This document shows positions 1 to 8,467 of a DNA stretch of 64,000 nucleotides, piece after piece. The notes below the pieces were generated by a model. It was not told the DNA's origin and did not search any database. It saw only the letters and a list, made by a program, of their open reading frames with translations. Origin of the DNA: Clostridioides difficile CD160 (GTDB taxonomy: Bacteria > Bacillota > Clostridia > Peptostreptococcales > Peptostreptococcaceae); contig NZ_AVHW01000089.1 in NCBI RefSeq assembly GCF_000449425.2, positions 1 through 64,000 of the forward strand, given 5' to 3'. The position numbers and the translations under genes are program-made. Numbering within the stretch: position 1 is the stretch's first letter; every line of letters starts with the position of its first letter.

Positions 1-713
1 TACTGTTGGATTATCTTCTTATTAGTCTCATATCTATCACTTCCACCTAGTCTAGTTGCCCCTAGTTTTTCTACAAGTTGATTACTCATAGTATTTGTCG
101 AACCAAATGCAAATATTTTATTTCCTTTAATTTTGAATTCAGGCATATCTGAGCCATTAGTAAGTAATACAGGTATCGCATTTTTAAATGCAACTGAGGC
201 TGCACTTATAGCATCAGCTTCTCCTTTAAACCCATTTGCTACTAACACATCACCTGAACTACCTTTTAATTCTAAAACCTTTTCACTCACCTTATAACTT
301 GTACTAAGTCTATCTTTTCCTTCAATTCTTTCAGTATCAATATTTTTCCCCTTTAGATAACGCTCTACTATACTATCTATAGAATTATTTCCTCCTATTA
401 TATACACTTTTTTAACATTATTAAGTCTTTTTAATGTTGAGTCTGGTATCGTATTTTTCTTTGTCAATAATATTGGTGCATTTTCAACTCCAGCCAATCC
501 ACTTGCTGATAGACCATCTGCTAAACTATTATCCACATTGATAAGTATGGCTTTAGTATAATTTTGTTTATCTGCAACAATAGCTGAAGTTTCATACTTG
601 TCTTTACCCTTTATGCTATCAATCGAACTTAGTGCATTTGATGTTATTGGAAAAATAGAAATTGCTATCGCCAGTGAAATCCCCATAGTTAATAATTTTT
701 TGCATATTTTCAT
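1..713 (-). CDS. cell-wall-binding repeat 2 (CWB2) surface protein, N-terminal part
   Basis: Reading the minus strand from an ATG at 713 gives 237 open codons that run off the left edge, so the C-terminus is missing. The product starts with a signal peptide (MKICKKLL, then a hydrophobic stretch ending near SNA at residue 27). It continues as repeated CWB2 units, recognisable from the pattern 'KDKYETSAIVADK', 'ILINVDNSLADGLSASGLAG', 'APILLTKK', 'VYIIGGNNSI' and again 'GKDRLSTSYKVSEK'. CWB2 repeats anchor C. difficile cell-wall proteins to the polysaccharide PS-II beneath the S-layer. The functional domain, if any, lies outside the window, so the specific Cwp cannot be named. An aggaggg ribosome site lies about 7 bases upstream of the ATG. 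Confidence 0.9.
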   Translation of the reverse strand, partial: MKICKKLLTMGISLAIAISIFPITSNALSSIDSIKGKDKYETSAIVADKQNYTKAILINVDNSLADGLSASGLAGVENAPILLTKKNTIPDSTLKRLNNVKKVYIIGGNNSIDSIVERYLKGKNIDTERIEGKDRLSTSYKVSEKVLELKGSSGDVLVANGFKGEADAISAASVAFKNAIPVLLTNGSDMPEFKIKGNKIFAFGSTNTMSNQLVEKLGATRLGGSDRYETNKKIIQQ

Positions 714-1094
714 AGTATAAATCCCTCCTAAATATTATAGTTCTACTTAAATGATAGACTATAAAATGAAAAAAGTCATCTTAATCAATGGAAAATTTAT
801 CATAATTAACCATATAAATTTATATTTTTATAAATTTTTTTTACTAAACGCATAAAAATGAGTAATTTCTTGTATTATCTTATAATAATTGGAAATACTA
901 TCAAAATGTATGTTAATAGTTTGTATTATCTCAAAATATTTGTTCCAAAAATGAAATATTAATTTATATATATTAAAATATTCAAAACACAAAATATACC
1001 AACCCAAAACAAGATATTGCAAATTATTTATACAAAATCCATAATCTAAAAAATCAAAATAAAAAACATTATTAAAATATATAAATAATAATCC
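714..1094. other. AT-rich intergenic region between divergent genes
   Basis: About 380 bases with very low GC and stops in most frames. The left end should hold the promoter of the CWB2 gene; a TTGATT (minus strand, 783-788) with a TTTATA-like box 17 bases on is one candidate. The rest shows no gene I can support. A 114-codon minus-strand reading frame here has extremely biased F/I/N/Y/K composition and no ribosome site, so I treat it as chance. Confidence 0.5.
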
Positions 1095-1123
1095 TTGATT
1101 TTTAGATTTATTTCTGTTAAAAT
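1095..1123 (+). promoter_or_regulatory. sigma-A promoter of rpsT
   Basis: TTGATT at 1095-1100 and TAAAAT at 1118-1123 are separated by 17 bases. This predicts a start near 1130 and a leader of about 44 bases before the GTG of rpsT. Confidence 0.65.
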
Positions 1124-1173
1124 CTAATATGTTGACGATGAATATGATAAAAAAATACAGGGAGGTGAACACG

Positions 1174-1440
1174 GTGGCAAATATAAAATCAGCTAAGAAA
1201 AGAATAGGTGTTATCGAAAAGAAAACTGCTTTAAATAGAGTTAGAAAATCTCAAATAAAAACTGCAATAAGAAGATTCGAAGATGCTGTTGCAGCTGGAA
1301 ACAGAGAGGATGCTGTTGCTAAGTTCCAATACGCTCAAAAAAGAATATACCAAGTAGCTTCTAAAGGAACTATACATAAGAATGCTGCAGCTAGAAAAGT
1401 AGCTAAATTAGCTCAAAAATTAAACGGTATGAACGCTTAA
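1174..1440 (+). CDS. rpsT: 30S ribosomal protein S20
   Basis: Eighty-eight residues, the usual S20 length, beginning MANIKSAKKRIGVIEKKTALN and rich in Lys/Arg/Ala, which matches the three-helix S20 fold that binds 16S rRNA in the 30S subunit. I chose the GTG at 1174 because GGAGGTGA lies 6 bases upstream and MANIKSAKKR is the conserved family N-terminus. The longer frame from 1129 adds 15 unrelated residues and begins about where transcription should start. It is a single-gene unit with its own promoter and terminator, convergent with holA. The holA-rpsT neighbourhood is common in Firmicutes. Confidence 0.97.
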   Translation: MANIKSAKKRIGVIEKKTALNRVRKSQIKTAIRRFEDAVAAGNREDAVAKFQYAQKRIYQVASKGTIHKNAAARKVAKLAQKLNGMNA

Positions 1441-1468
1441 TTACCAGTTTATATTTCTTATATATAAT

Positions 1469-1492
1469 AACCCCTATGCAGGGGTTTTTTAT
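1469..1492 (+). terminator. intrinsic terminator of rpsT
   Basis: AACCCC, a 6-base loop, GGGGTT, then a run of six T: a compact GC stem 28 bases after the rpsT stop. Confidence 0.9.
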
Positions 1493-1543
1493 TTTGGAAA
1501 TTTATACAATAAAAAATAAATAGTTAGATATTCTATAGTATAT

Positions 1544-1569
1544 AAAGTAGACTAAATTTAGTCTACTTT
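1544..1569. repeat. perfect 26-base palindrome between rpsT and holA
   Basis: AAAGTAGACTAAA followed directly by its exact reverse complement. Neither flank has a strong T-run (the plus side reads gttttaaac), so it is at best a weak bidirectional terminator for the converging rpsT and holA transcripts, or an RNA-end stabilising hairpin. Confidence 0.6.
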
Positions 1570-1617
1570 GTTTTAAACTACAACAATCCTGCTATTTATT
1601 TTTTATCTATTATTAAT

Positions 1618-2661
1618 TTATATAATTTGTCTTTTACAATACTTACTAACCAACATTTCTATCGCTAAGGTATCTCTTATAAGACCAGTCTTTATTTTAT
1701 AATCACTTTCTAATATATAATTTAAGATTTCTACAATTATGTCATCAGAAAAATTTTTAGTTTGCTTTAATGCTTTTCCTACAACAAATTGATGCATTTT
1801 TAATTTATCAGCTATAAGTTTAGTTGAATATCCATCAAGTTGTAACTGTCTTACCTGCATTACTATTTTAAATTGTCTTGCTATCATAGAAAATATCCCT
1901 AAAACAGACTCACCTTCTTGTATCATATCATTCAATATTTTCATTGCATTAGAAGCATTTTGTTCTCCAATATAATCGATTAATTTAAATATATCATTCT
2001 CAACTTTTTTTTGAGATAATTTATCAATTACTTCATTAGTTACATTATTACCCTTACCAACAAACGAACTTATCTTATTTATCTCGTTTTCCAAATCAGA
2101 TAAAGTCTTTTCACTACTCTTATCTCTATATCCTTCTTGTTCAATAAAATACATTATTTGAGAATTTTCTATTATAACTTCATTTAGAGTAAAAGATTTT
2201 TTTATCCACTTAAATAAGTCCATATCAGAAAGCTTATCACAATCAAAGACAATTCCATTATTTCCGATTTTCTTAACTAGAGATTTTCTTTTATCAACAT
2301 CTCCATACACAACAAAAACTATAGTGGTAGTATCTGGAGTATTATCTAGATGCTCTATTAAGTATTTCTCATCACTATCAGTAAAGTTCTTTTTCTTTCC
2401 TTTTAATAGTTCAAAATCTTTTATTATTACTATCTTTCTATCATCCATAAATGGAAGTGTTTCTATAGAGCTTATAAGCTGATTTAAGACGATTTCCTTT
2501 CCATCTATTATATCTAAATTAAAATCAAGCATTCCCTCGTTTAGACTATCTTTAAATGCTTTTATTGCATTCTCAATTAAATAATACTCTCTTCCATAAA
2601 AAAGATACATCTTTTCAAAATTGTTCTCTTTTACATTCCTTATAATATCCTTGTAATCCAT
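1618..2661 (-). CDS. holA: DNA polymerase III subunit delta
   Basis: Codes for 347 residues, the normal HolA length. The N-terminus (MDYKDIIRNVKENNFEKMYLFYGREYYLIENAI) is the characteristic start of the delta subunit AAA+-like domain, and the C-terminal part (GESVLGIFSMIARQFKIV, then helical) matches the collar domain. HolA opens the beta sliding clamp as part of the clamp loader. The start is supported by AAAGGAG 7 bases before the ATG. Its first 47 bases overlap the 3' end of the comEC-like gene, implying co-transcription; comEC-holA-rpsT order is familiar in Firmicutes. Confidence 0.95.
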   Translation of the reverse strand: MDYKDIIRNVKENNFEKMYLFYGREYYLIENAIKAFKDSLNEGMLDFNLDIIDGKEIVLNQLISSIETLPFMDDRKIVIIKDFELLKGKKKNFTDSDEKYLIEHLDNTPDTTTIVFVVYGDVDKRKSLVKKIGNNGIVFDCDKLSDMDLFKWIKKSFTLNEVIIENSQIMYFIEQEGYRDKSSEKTLSDLENEINKISSFVGKGNNVTNEVIDKLSQKKVENDIFKLIDYIGEQNASNAMKILNDMIQEGESVLGIFSMIARQFKIVMQVRQLQLDGYSTKLIADKLKMHQFVVGKALKQTKNFSDDIIVEILNYILESDYKIKTGLIRDTLAIEMLVSKYCKRQII

Positions 2662-3910
2662 TTTCTTGCTCCTTTATCTCTTTTCCTTCTATGTAAAATA
2701 TGTAAAAAAACACTCCTATGTAATAAATCACTACAATATAAAATTTAGGATTTTCTATATTAATATATGCAAAATTTAAATTGCTGAGTTTATCTAGTAA
2801 AAAAAATATGCTTTCTATCAATGAACTATTAAAAAAGGATATAATTTTAGCTATTACTACACTTACTTTAAATACTATTAAACTTGCAATACTCAAATAC
2901 ATTATTACACCTACAAATGGTACTATAATCAAATTTCCTATAACTGAAAGCAGTGGTATTCCTTTAAATGTGTAATAAATTATAGGTAGAGTTAATATAT
3001 TTGATGATATTGTCAATGATACCATACTTAATTTTACAATACTATTTATTTTATTGTAGAATATCAATATAGAAAGTGTAGCTAAAAAAGACAATTGAAA
3101 ACTTACATTATATATAACATAGGGGTTATTCATAATTAAAACTATCCCTATTAGAGACAATGTTGATATACCATCCTTTTTTCTATCAATAAATATTGAT
3201 AGATAGAAAACTATAACAAATGTTATAGACCTAATTATGGATGGAGACGCACCTACCATTATACAATATAAAGTTATAAAAATCGACAATATTAATAATT
3301 TATACAATTTATTTATACCTCTTAATAAAAAAGATATAATTACACATAGTATACCTGTATGAAGACCAGATATAGATACTACATGACTAGTTCCTGTCCT
3401 AGTGAACAATTCTTTTTGTTCATCAGTAAGGTTTTCAACCTCAGCTAACAATATAGAATTTATAAAATCTGAGTTTTTCTTATATAAATATCTGTAAGTC
3501 TTACTTATATAAAACTTTATTTTTCCAACTAAAGAATATATTTTATTTTTACCAACAACTTTATAATTATTTATATATATTATACCTCTATATCCAGTAC
3601 TTTTTATGTACCTTCCATAATCAAAATCATCATACTCCATTTTATCTAAGCTCTTAAATTTTCCTGTAATATTAACTTCTTGTCCAATTTTCAAATTTTT
3701 ATTTCTTGAATAATCATTTATTAAAAAAACACCTACCTTATACTGATTGTATCTTTTCTTTTCAACTTTCCCTTTAACAACACCTTGTATAGTTATTATC
3801 TTATCATTGAATTTTTCATCTTTTTTCTTATTACTTGTGGTTATAAATGATATAACAATCACAAATATCAATACAATTAATAAAGGTCTTCTTATTTTAA
3901 TTATAATCAC
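2615..3910 (-). CDS. ComEC/Rec2-family competence membrane protein, short form without C-terminal metallo-hydrolase domain
   Basis: This 431-residue protein has an N-terminal hydrophobic segment and an OB-fold-like DUF4131 region (about 35-120), then the 'Competence' multi-membrane domain with its signature HVVSISGLHTGIL (around residue 180) and many transmembrane helices. ComEC is the inner-membrane channel for single-stranded DNA in natural transformation. Full-length relatives (about 750 residues) carry a C-terminal metallo-beta-lactamase-like domain, absent here: the gene ends inside holA, leaving no room for it. A separate metallo-hydrolase lipoprotein of that type lies at 6311-7147. The start is uncertain: the GTG at 3910 is nearly inside an AGGAGTG ribosome site. 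Confidence 0.85.
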   Translation of the reverse strand: MIIIKIRRPLLIVLIFVIVISFITTSNKKKDEKFNDKIITIQGVVKGKVEKKRYNQYKVGVFLINDYSRNKNLKIGQEVNITGKFKSLDKMEYDDFDYGRYIKSTGYRGIIYINNYKVVGKNKIYSLVGKIKFYISKTYRYLYKKNSDFINSILLAEVENLTDEQKELFTRTGTSHVVSISGLHTGILCVIISFLLRGINKLYKLLILSIFITLYCIMVGASPSIIRSITFVIVFYLSIFIDRKKDGISTLSLIGIVLIMNNPYVIYNVSFQLSFLATLSILIFYNKINSIVKLSMVSLTISSNILTLPIIYYTFKGIPLLSVIGNLIIVPFVGVIMYLSIASLIVFKVSVVIAKIISFFNSSLIESIFFLLDKLSNLNFAYINIENPKFYIVVIYYIGVFFYIFYIEGKEIKEQENGLQGYYKECKREQF

Positions 3911-3986
3911 TCCTATATAAAAACATATTATTTAGATTATTTTCAAATAGTAAATTTTTAAACAAGATAAATTATTATAAACAAAA

Positions 3987-4025
3987 GAATACGCCAAAAG
4001 ATTTTAAAAATCTTTTGGCGTATTC
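3987..4025 (-). terminator. strong intrinsic terminator, 18-bp perfect stem
   Basis: GAATACGCCAAAAGATTT and its exact complement with a 3-base loop. T-runs flank both sides, so it can work on either strand. It sits 4 bases beyond the stop of the GNAT gene at 4029, separating that operon from comEC-holA. Confidence 0.9.
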
Positions 4026-4028
4026 TTT

Positions 4029-5213
4029 TTATATATATTCGTTTATATAGTTATTTCTTTTAGAAAAAATACACTTAAGTATTTCTATTGTTTCTTTTGA
4101 AACCCCTTCTAGATTATTTAAGAAAAGAGCTTCTTCTACATCTATATATGAAAATGATAACTGTGTTAAGGTATTTATATCTAATTTAATATCAAAACCT
4201 TCTTGAGGCTTTTCTATACCTTTTTTATCTAATTTTTCTACAGCTATCTTACGATTCTGTATAGAAACTTTAAATAGACCATTATTTTCATCTATAAACT
4301 TGTCTTCTATTAATAAGTTAACTGAACTATTAATATCCTCATCTACATATATATCTTCTATAAATTTCTTTACATTTATAACTCTTCCCATCATAAAAGG
4401 TTTTATTTTTATCTCACAATCTTTAGGGTTGTCTAATATAAGTCTTATTTTATCTATTATAGGAGCAGATATAGTAGCTATCTTACATTGAGTATTGTGA
4501 TTATATATAAATTTAAGAATTGATTTAAGAGCATCTATATTTTTATAAAATAACTCTCTAACAAACATTTTGTCTCCTTGAAGAAAATAAACTATATATC
4601 CATCTTTTCCATTACCTTCATGAATGTATAAAAGCCCATCTTCACTTTGAATTTCTTTAAATAAGTTTTCATAATAATGTTCATCTTTTAACACATTACC
4701 ATTAACCTCATTTAAAAAAGCTCTATCTATTTGTATCAAATCATCAATTTGTGATATATTAGCTTTTATCATCTTTCCACTTGACTTAAAATTTTTTAAA
4801 TCATCTGTATTAAGAGTATATTCAATCTGGTCATAGCAATGTTCATATCCGAATCTTCTATAAAGTCTATAGTCGATTGGCATCAATATAGAAACTAATT
4901 GACCTTTTTTATACAATTCGTTTAAAGTAAATTTAATAACTTTACTCATATATCCAGTTCCTCTGCCTTCAGGAAGTGTGGAAACCCCTACTACATACGA
5001 TGTATTGTATACCTTATTGTTTAGTATTAACTTATACTGATTTAGCTGAAGAGAGGAAACAATTTTTCCTTCATCTAAAGCTATTACAGTATTTTCATAT
5101 TTATACTTATCATTGAAATAGTACTTCATAAAATTTTCACTATCATTAAAACAATAACTCCAAATTTCTTTTATACTTTCTATTTCTTCTTCTTTAGCAT
5201 ACCTAATCTCCAT
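4029..5213 (-). CDS. GNAT-family N-acetyltransferase (Eis-like)
   Basis: 394 residues, well above a single GNAT domain and in the range of the Eis-type proteins that join two GNAT folds to an SCP2-like C-terminal domain. The acetyl-CoA binding motif is seen as VGVSTLPEGRGTGYMSKVI (about 95-113), followed by LMPIDYRLYRRFGYEHCYDQIEY, typical of this subfamily. The natural acceptor cannot be read from sequence; Eis enzymes acetylate amines. It starts 8 bases after the stop of the DUF2156 gene upstream and so is its operon partner. Confidence 0.85.
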   Translation of the reverse strand: MEIRYAKEEEIESIKEIWSYCFNDSENFMKYYFNDKYKYENTVIALDEGKIVSSLQLNQYKLILNNKVYNTSYVVGVSTLPEGRGTGYMSKVIKFTLNELYKKGQLVSILMPIDYRLYRRFGYEHCYDQIEYTLNTDDLKNFKSSGKMIKANISQIDDLIQIDRAFLNEVNGNVLKDEHYYENLFKEIQSEDGLLYIHEGNGKDGYIVYFLQGDKMFVRELFYKNIDALKSILKFIYNHNTQCKIATISAPIIDKIRLILDNPKDCEIKIKPFMMGRVINVKKFIEDIYVDEDINSSVNLLIEDKFIDENNGLFKVSIQNRKIAVEKLDKKGIEKPQEGFDIKLDINTLTQLSFSYIDVEEALFLNNLEGVSKETIEILKCIFSKRNNYINEYI

Positions 5214-5221
5214 ATAGTATA

Positions 5222-6127
5222 TTAAGCCTCCCTAACACTGTACTTTTCAACAAATCTACAAGGATGGTAAGAAAGTTTAGCTTTTCTCAAACCTTCAATA
5301 CCTAAATCTTCTTCTCTATTTACAAATTCAACATCTTTAAATTCATTTACCAAAAACTGTTGGTTTATAAATGGATATAGACCTCTTATATCAGGATTAG
5401 CTTTTTCTATATGAATAAGTGCCATATTTTTGTTTAAAAGCTCTCCTATACTGAATGCTTCTAATTTTCCATCCACATAAACACCAAACACTTTTACTCT
5501 ATCTTTTAGTACATCATAATGGTTAAATATCTTTTTGATACCTACCAATTCATCATCCATACTTTCATCAAATTCATCATTTTCTTCCTTATTACTTTCC
5601 CATTCTTTCATTAATACTAAACATTCATTGAAGTTTTCTTTATCTAATAATTTGACTTCATATCTACCTGCGTATTCTTTTAAGAAATAATTTATATGGT
5701 TTCTCTTCTTTTGATTCTTTTTACCAGCTAAAGTTCTTAAACTTTCTGCATCATAAATATAGTCAAATAAATCTCTTTCTTCTATATACTCAAATCTATT
5801 TGGATATTTTTCTTTTAAAAATTCTACTACTTCAGTAGTAATACCTCTTAGGTATATTTTTTTATTATTTTTAGAAAAATATTCAAGCACAAAATCTACA
5901 ACTTCTGGAAGCTTTTCTCTTTTAGCAAGTGGTAATATTGAGAAACTATCTCCCTCATATTCACCAACTAAAACAGCAAAATCTTCTCCTATATAATATC
6001 CTGTCTTATAAACATGTTGCCACATATATAAAGTACTAAAACAGTACTCACAAGCTTCATAATCTACTAAATCAAAATATGGGTCTAATTCCTTTTTTGA
6101 ATTTAGTTCAATATCTTTGAAAAACAT
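5222..6127 (-). CDS. DUF2156 (phosphatidylglycerol lysyltransferase C-terminal-like) protein
   Basis: 301 residues matching the soluble DUF2156/LPG_synthase_C family: an N-terminal WQHVYKTGYYIGEDFAVLVGEY block, RGITTEVVEFLKEKYP, and a C-terminal acyl-transferase-like half with VFGVYVDGKLEAFSIGEL and HIEKANPDIRGLYPFINQQF. The fold is a double GNAT that in MprF uses aminoacyl-tRNA to modify lipids. There are no membrane segments, so lipid modification by this stand-alone protein is not implied. AGGAGG lies 5 bases upstream of the ATG. It is the first gene of a two-gene operon with the GNAT gene. Confidence 0.82.
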   Translation of the reverse strand: MFFKDIELNSKKELDPYFDLVDYEACEYCFSTLYMWQHVYKTGYYIGEDFAVLVGEYEGDSFSILPLAKREKLPEVVDFVLEYFSKNNKKIYLRGITTEVVEFLKEKYPNRFEYIEERDLFDYIYDAESLRTLAGKKNQKKRNHINYFLKEYAGRYEVKLLDKENFNECLVLMKEWESNKEENDEFDESMDDELVGIKKIFNHYDVLKDRVKVFGVYVDGKLEAFSIGELLNKNMALIHIEKANPDIRGLYPFINQQFLVNEFKDVEFVNREEDLGIEGLRKAKLSYHPCRFVEKYSVREA

Positions 6128-6310
6128 AAAATCCTCCTACCTTTTTTTATTGCTTAATTTTTTAAAATTTTATATCTATAAAAACTCCAATTTTGTTTTG
6201 GTATTAATTTCATTTATATTGTTTAAAATATAAAATATAATAAGTCATATATATCTTATATTACCCATCATAAAATTATATAAACATGTAATGACTGGAG
6301 TGATTTTTTA

Positions 6311-7147
6311 TTGAGAAATAAAATTTTTTTATTAATACTTATTATAATATCACTTTTAAGCGGTTGTGACAAAAAATCTCTACTATCTATACATATGATA
6401 GATGTTGGACAAGGTGATAGTATTTTAGTACAAACACCTACAAATAAAAATATATTAATTGATGGAGGTGATGAGGATAGTGGAAATATAGTTACTAGTT
6501 ATTTGAAACAGAGAAAAATAAAAACTATTGATGTGATAATAGCTACACATCCAGATTCTGACCATATAGGAAGTCTTGATAATGTTGTAAAAAAATTTAA
6601 TGTAAGCTCCATATATATGCCTGAACAATCAACAAATAGTGAAGCTTATCAAAATCTAATAAATTCTTGTAATGACAAAAACCTCTCTATTCAGTATCTC
6701 TATAAAGACGATATTTTAAATATCGATAACAATATAAATATATATGTATTAAGTCCATCATATATACAAGAAGAATCAAATTTAAATTCAATAGTTTTCA
6801 AACTAACTTTTAATAATAACTCTTTTTTATTTATGGGTGATGCTGAGGAATCAATTGAAAAAGAAATCTTACATTCTTTTGAATTGAACAATATTAATTT
6901 TGTAAAAATAGGGCATCATGGAAGTAATTCATCATCATCTTTAGAATTTATAAAAAGAATTAATCCAGATATAGCTGCAATATCATGTGGATATAAAAAT
7001 CAATATGGTCATCCCCACAGAGAAGTTCTCAACAATTTGAAACAAAACCATGTATCAATTTATAGAACAGATAAAATAGGTGATATTGTCTTTTATAGTG
7101 ATGGAGAAATGATATTTACAAAATATAAATATGAAATAGATACATAA
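6311..7147 (+). CDS. ComEC/Rec2-type metallo-beta-lactamase-fold lipoprotein
   Basis: 278 residues starting with TTG at 6311 (GGAGTGA upstream). The first 19 residues form a lipoprotein signal ending in the lipobox LLSGC, so the enzyme is predicted to be tethered outside the membrane. The body is the MBL fold found in the ComEC C-terminus: MIDVGQGDSILVQTP, a metal-binding THPDSDHIGS, LFMGDAEE, VKIGHHGSNSSSS and SCGYKNQYGHPH. In ComEC this domain is thought to degrade the non-transported DNA strand. Stand-alone lipoprotein versions are common in clostridia; the role here may be in DNA uptake or nucleic-acid scavenging. Confidence 0.88.
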   Translation: MRNKIFLLILIIISLLSGCDKKSLLSIHMIDVGQGDSILVQTPTNKNILIDGGDEDSGNIVTSYLKQRKIKTIDVIIATHPDSDHIGSLDNVVKKFNVSSIYMPEQSTNSEAYQNLINSCNDKNLSIQYLYKDDILNIDNNINIYVLSPSYIQEESNLNSIVFKLTFNNNSFLFMGDAEESIEKEILHSFELNNINFVKIGHHGSNSSSSLEFIKRINPDIAAISCGYKNQYGHPHREVLNNLKQNHVSIYRTDKIGDIVFYSDGEMIFTKYKYEIDT

Positions 7148-7182
7148 TATAGAAAATAAAACTATAACTACATAATATAATT

Positions 7183-7231
7183 AGGCTAAAAGTATCAATA
7201 TAAAATAGTTTCACATTGATGCTTTTAGCCT
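7183..7231 (+). terminator. bidirectional hairpin between converging genes
   Basis: The arms GGCTAAAAGTATCAAT and ATTGATGCTTTTAGCC pair with one G-T wobble; the loop is about 17 bases. It lies between the metallo-hydrolase stop and the tcdA stop. Confidence 0.7.
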
Positions 7232-7273
7232 TCAAAATACGTATTTAAACTTTATAAATTAAAATATTTAGAC

Positions 7274-7981
7274 TTATTGTTCTAATAATTCATTAACTAT
7301 TACAGATGCAATTATTAGTCCTCCTACAGATGGAACAAATGATACACTACCAGGTGTTACTTTTCTCCCATTCATTACTTTCTTTTTAAGTTCTATTGGT
7401 TGTTCAGTTGAGTATACTACTTTTAATTTTTTAATCCCTCTATCTCTAAGCTCTTTCCTCATAACTTTAGCTAAAGGGCAAGTACTTGTTTTGTGTATAT
7501 CAGTAACAACTATTTTAGTTGGGTCTAATTTATTTCCCATCCCCATAGAACTTATTATTTTTAAGCCTTTTTTTTCACAGGTTTCAATTAGATGTATTTT
7601 AGAACTTACCATATCTATTGCATCCACAACATAATCATATCTTTCAGTCAATATTTCATCACTAGTGTCTTTATTATAAAGACTTCTTATTTTTTTTATA
7701 TTGATATTAGGATTTATATCCAAGATTCTCTCTTCCATTACATCAACTTTATACTTTCCTACAGTTGAATGTAAGGCTGGTATTTGTCTATTTATATTTG
7801 TTATATCCACATCATCAAAATCCACAATAGTAAGATTACCAACTCCAGCTCTCGCTAGAGCTTCAACAGTAAAACTACCAACTCCTCCTACTCCAAATAC
7901 TATTACATTTGAATTATTAAGTTTTTCTATTCCATCATCTCCAACTAGAAAACTAGTTCTCGTTGTAAAGTTATTTTCCAT
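7274..7981 (-). CDS. tcdA: tRNA threonylcarbamoyladenosine dehydratase (TcdA/CsdL, ThiF family)
   Basis: Codes for 235 residues with a single E1-like Rossmann domain: VIVFGVGGVGSFTVEALARAGVG is the ATP-binding glycine motif (about 25-47), then VDFDDVDITNINRQ, a family hallmark, and YVVDAIDMVSSK. TcdA uses ATP to cyclise t6A37 to ct6A in tRNAs reading ANN codons. The C-terminal PGSVSFVPSVGGLIIASVIVNEL is also typical. It is a stand-alone gene flanked by hairpins. This gene is unrelated to the toxin gene of the same name. Confidence 0.92.
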   Translation of the reverse strand: MENNFTTRTSFLVGDDGIEKLNNSNVIVFGVGGVGSFTVEALARAGVGNLTIVDFDDVDITNINRQIPALHSTVGKYKVDVMEERILDINPNINIKKIRSLYNKDTSDEILTERYDYVVDAIDMVSSKIHLIETCEKKGLKIISSMGMGNKLDPTKIVVTDIHKTSTCPLAKVMRKELRDRGIKKLKVVYSTEQPIELKKKVMNGRKVTPGSVSFVPSVGGLIIASVIVNELLEQ

Positions 7982-8086
7982 CTTTTCACTCTCCTAGATT
8001 TTTATCTAAACAATAATAGTATTATAAAATTTACATTATATAATACCAAAATAGTATATATCATTAAAAGTAAATTATCTAAATTT

Positions 8087-8121
8087 AAAAAGGTATCTTT
8101 TAATATTAAAAGATACCTTTT
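8087..8121 (-). terminator. terminator downstream of tRNA-Sec
   Basis: A perfect 15-bp stem (AAAAGGTATCTTTTA with its complement) and a 5-base loop, 6 bases beyond the CCA end of the tRNA on the same strand. Confidence 0.8.
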
Positions 8122-8127
8122 ATATAC

Positions 8128-8224
8128 TGGCGGGAATGCGTGGGAATCGAACCCACCTAAGAGGCTCTTAACCCCTCATACTAGTTTTGAAGACTAGAGG
8201 GCACACCGGCACCCATCCACTCCC
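8128..8224 (-). tRNA. selC: tRNA-Sec, anticodon TCA
   Basis: The minus strand gives a 97-base cloverleaf ending in an encoded CCA. The anticodon arm is CTAGT-CTTCAAA-ACTAG with anticodon TCA (plus-strand tga at 8188-8190), which reads UGA. The long variable arm (ATGAGGGGTTAAGAGCCTCTT), the T arm GTGGG-TTCGATT-CCCAC and the extended acceptor stem (GGGAGTG with CATTCCC) are what distinguishes selenocysteine tRNA from other tRNAs. It is charged with serine and converted to Sec by SelA using SelD-made selenophosphate. It lies about 16 kb from selB-selA-selD in the same window. Confidence 0.96.
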
Positions 8225-8251
8225 ATAATGAAATGCGTCTCAACGAAATCT

Positions 8252-8280
8252 ATAATATCATATATTTTGACTCTTTGCAA
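8252..8280 (-). promoter_or_regulatory. sigma-A promoter of tRNA-Sec
   Basis: On the minus strand, TTGCAA (8275-8280) and TATTAT (8252-8257) are 17 bases apart, predicting a start about 20 bases before the mature tRNA 5' end. Confidence 0.6.
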
Positions 8281-8380
8281 CAATTTTTATAGATTTATCT
8301 GATAGTAAATTATAATTTAAATAGCTTTTATCTATACATGGTTAAAATTTACTTTTTTATTATATGCTTAAAATTAAAAA

Positions 8381-8447
8381 CTGGAAATTATATTTTATGT
8401 ATATACAAAGAGTTCCCTCTCTATATTAATCAAAATATAATTTCCAG
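8381..8447 (-). terminator. terminator of the 3D-domain gene
   Basis: 16-base arms CTGGAAATTATATTTT and its exact complement enclose a 35-base loop. On the minus strand the second arm is followed by TTTTTAATTTT. Confidence 0.7.
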
Positions 8448-8467
8448 TACAAATATAGATTATATAA

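Noticed and set aside
828-1172. 114-codon minus-strand reading frame upstream of rpsT
   Set aside because: Extremely biased F/I/Y/N/K composition, no ribosome site, overlaps the rpsT promoter and leader. Typical of chance frames in AT-rich spacer.
2615-3910. comEC truncated by a recent frameshift
   Set aside because: The sequence after the stop is intact holA in another frame, with no leftover metallo-hydrolase coding, so the short form is not a fresh mutation.
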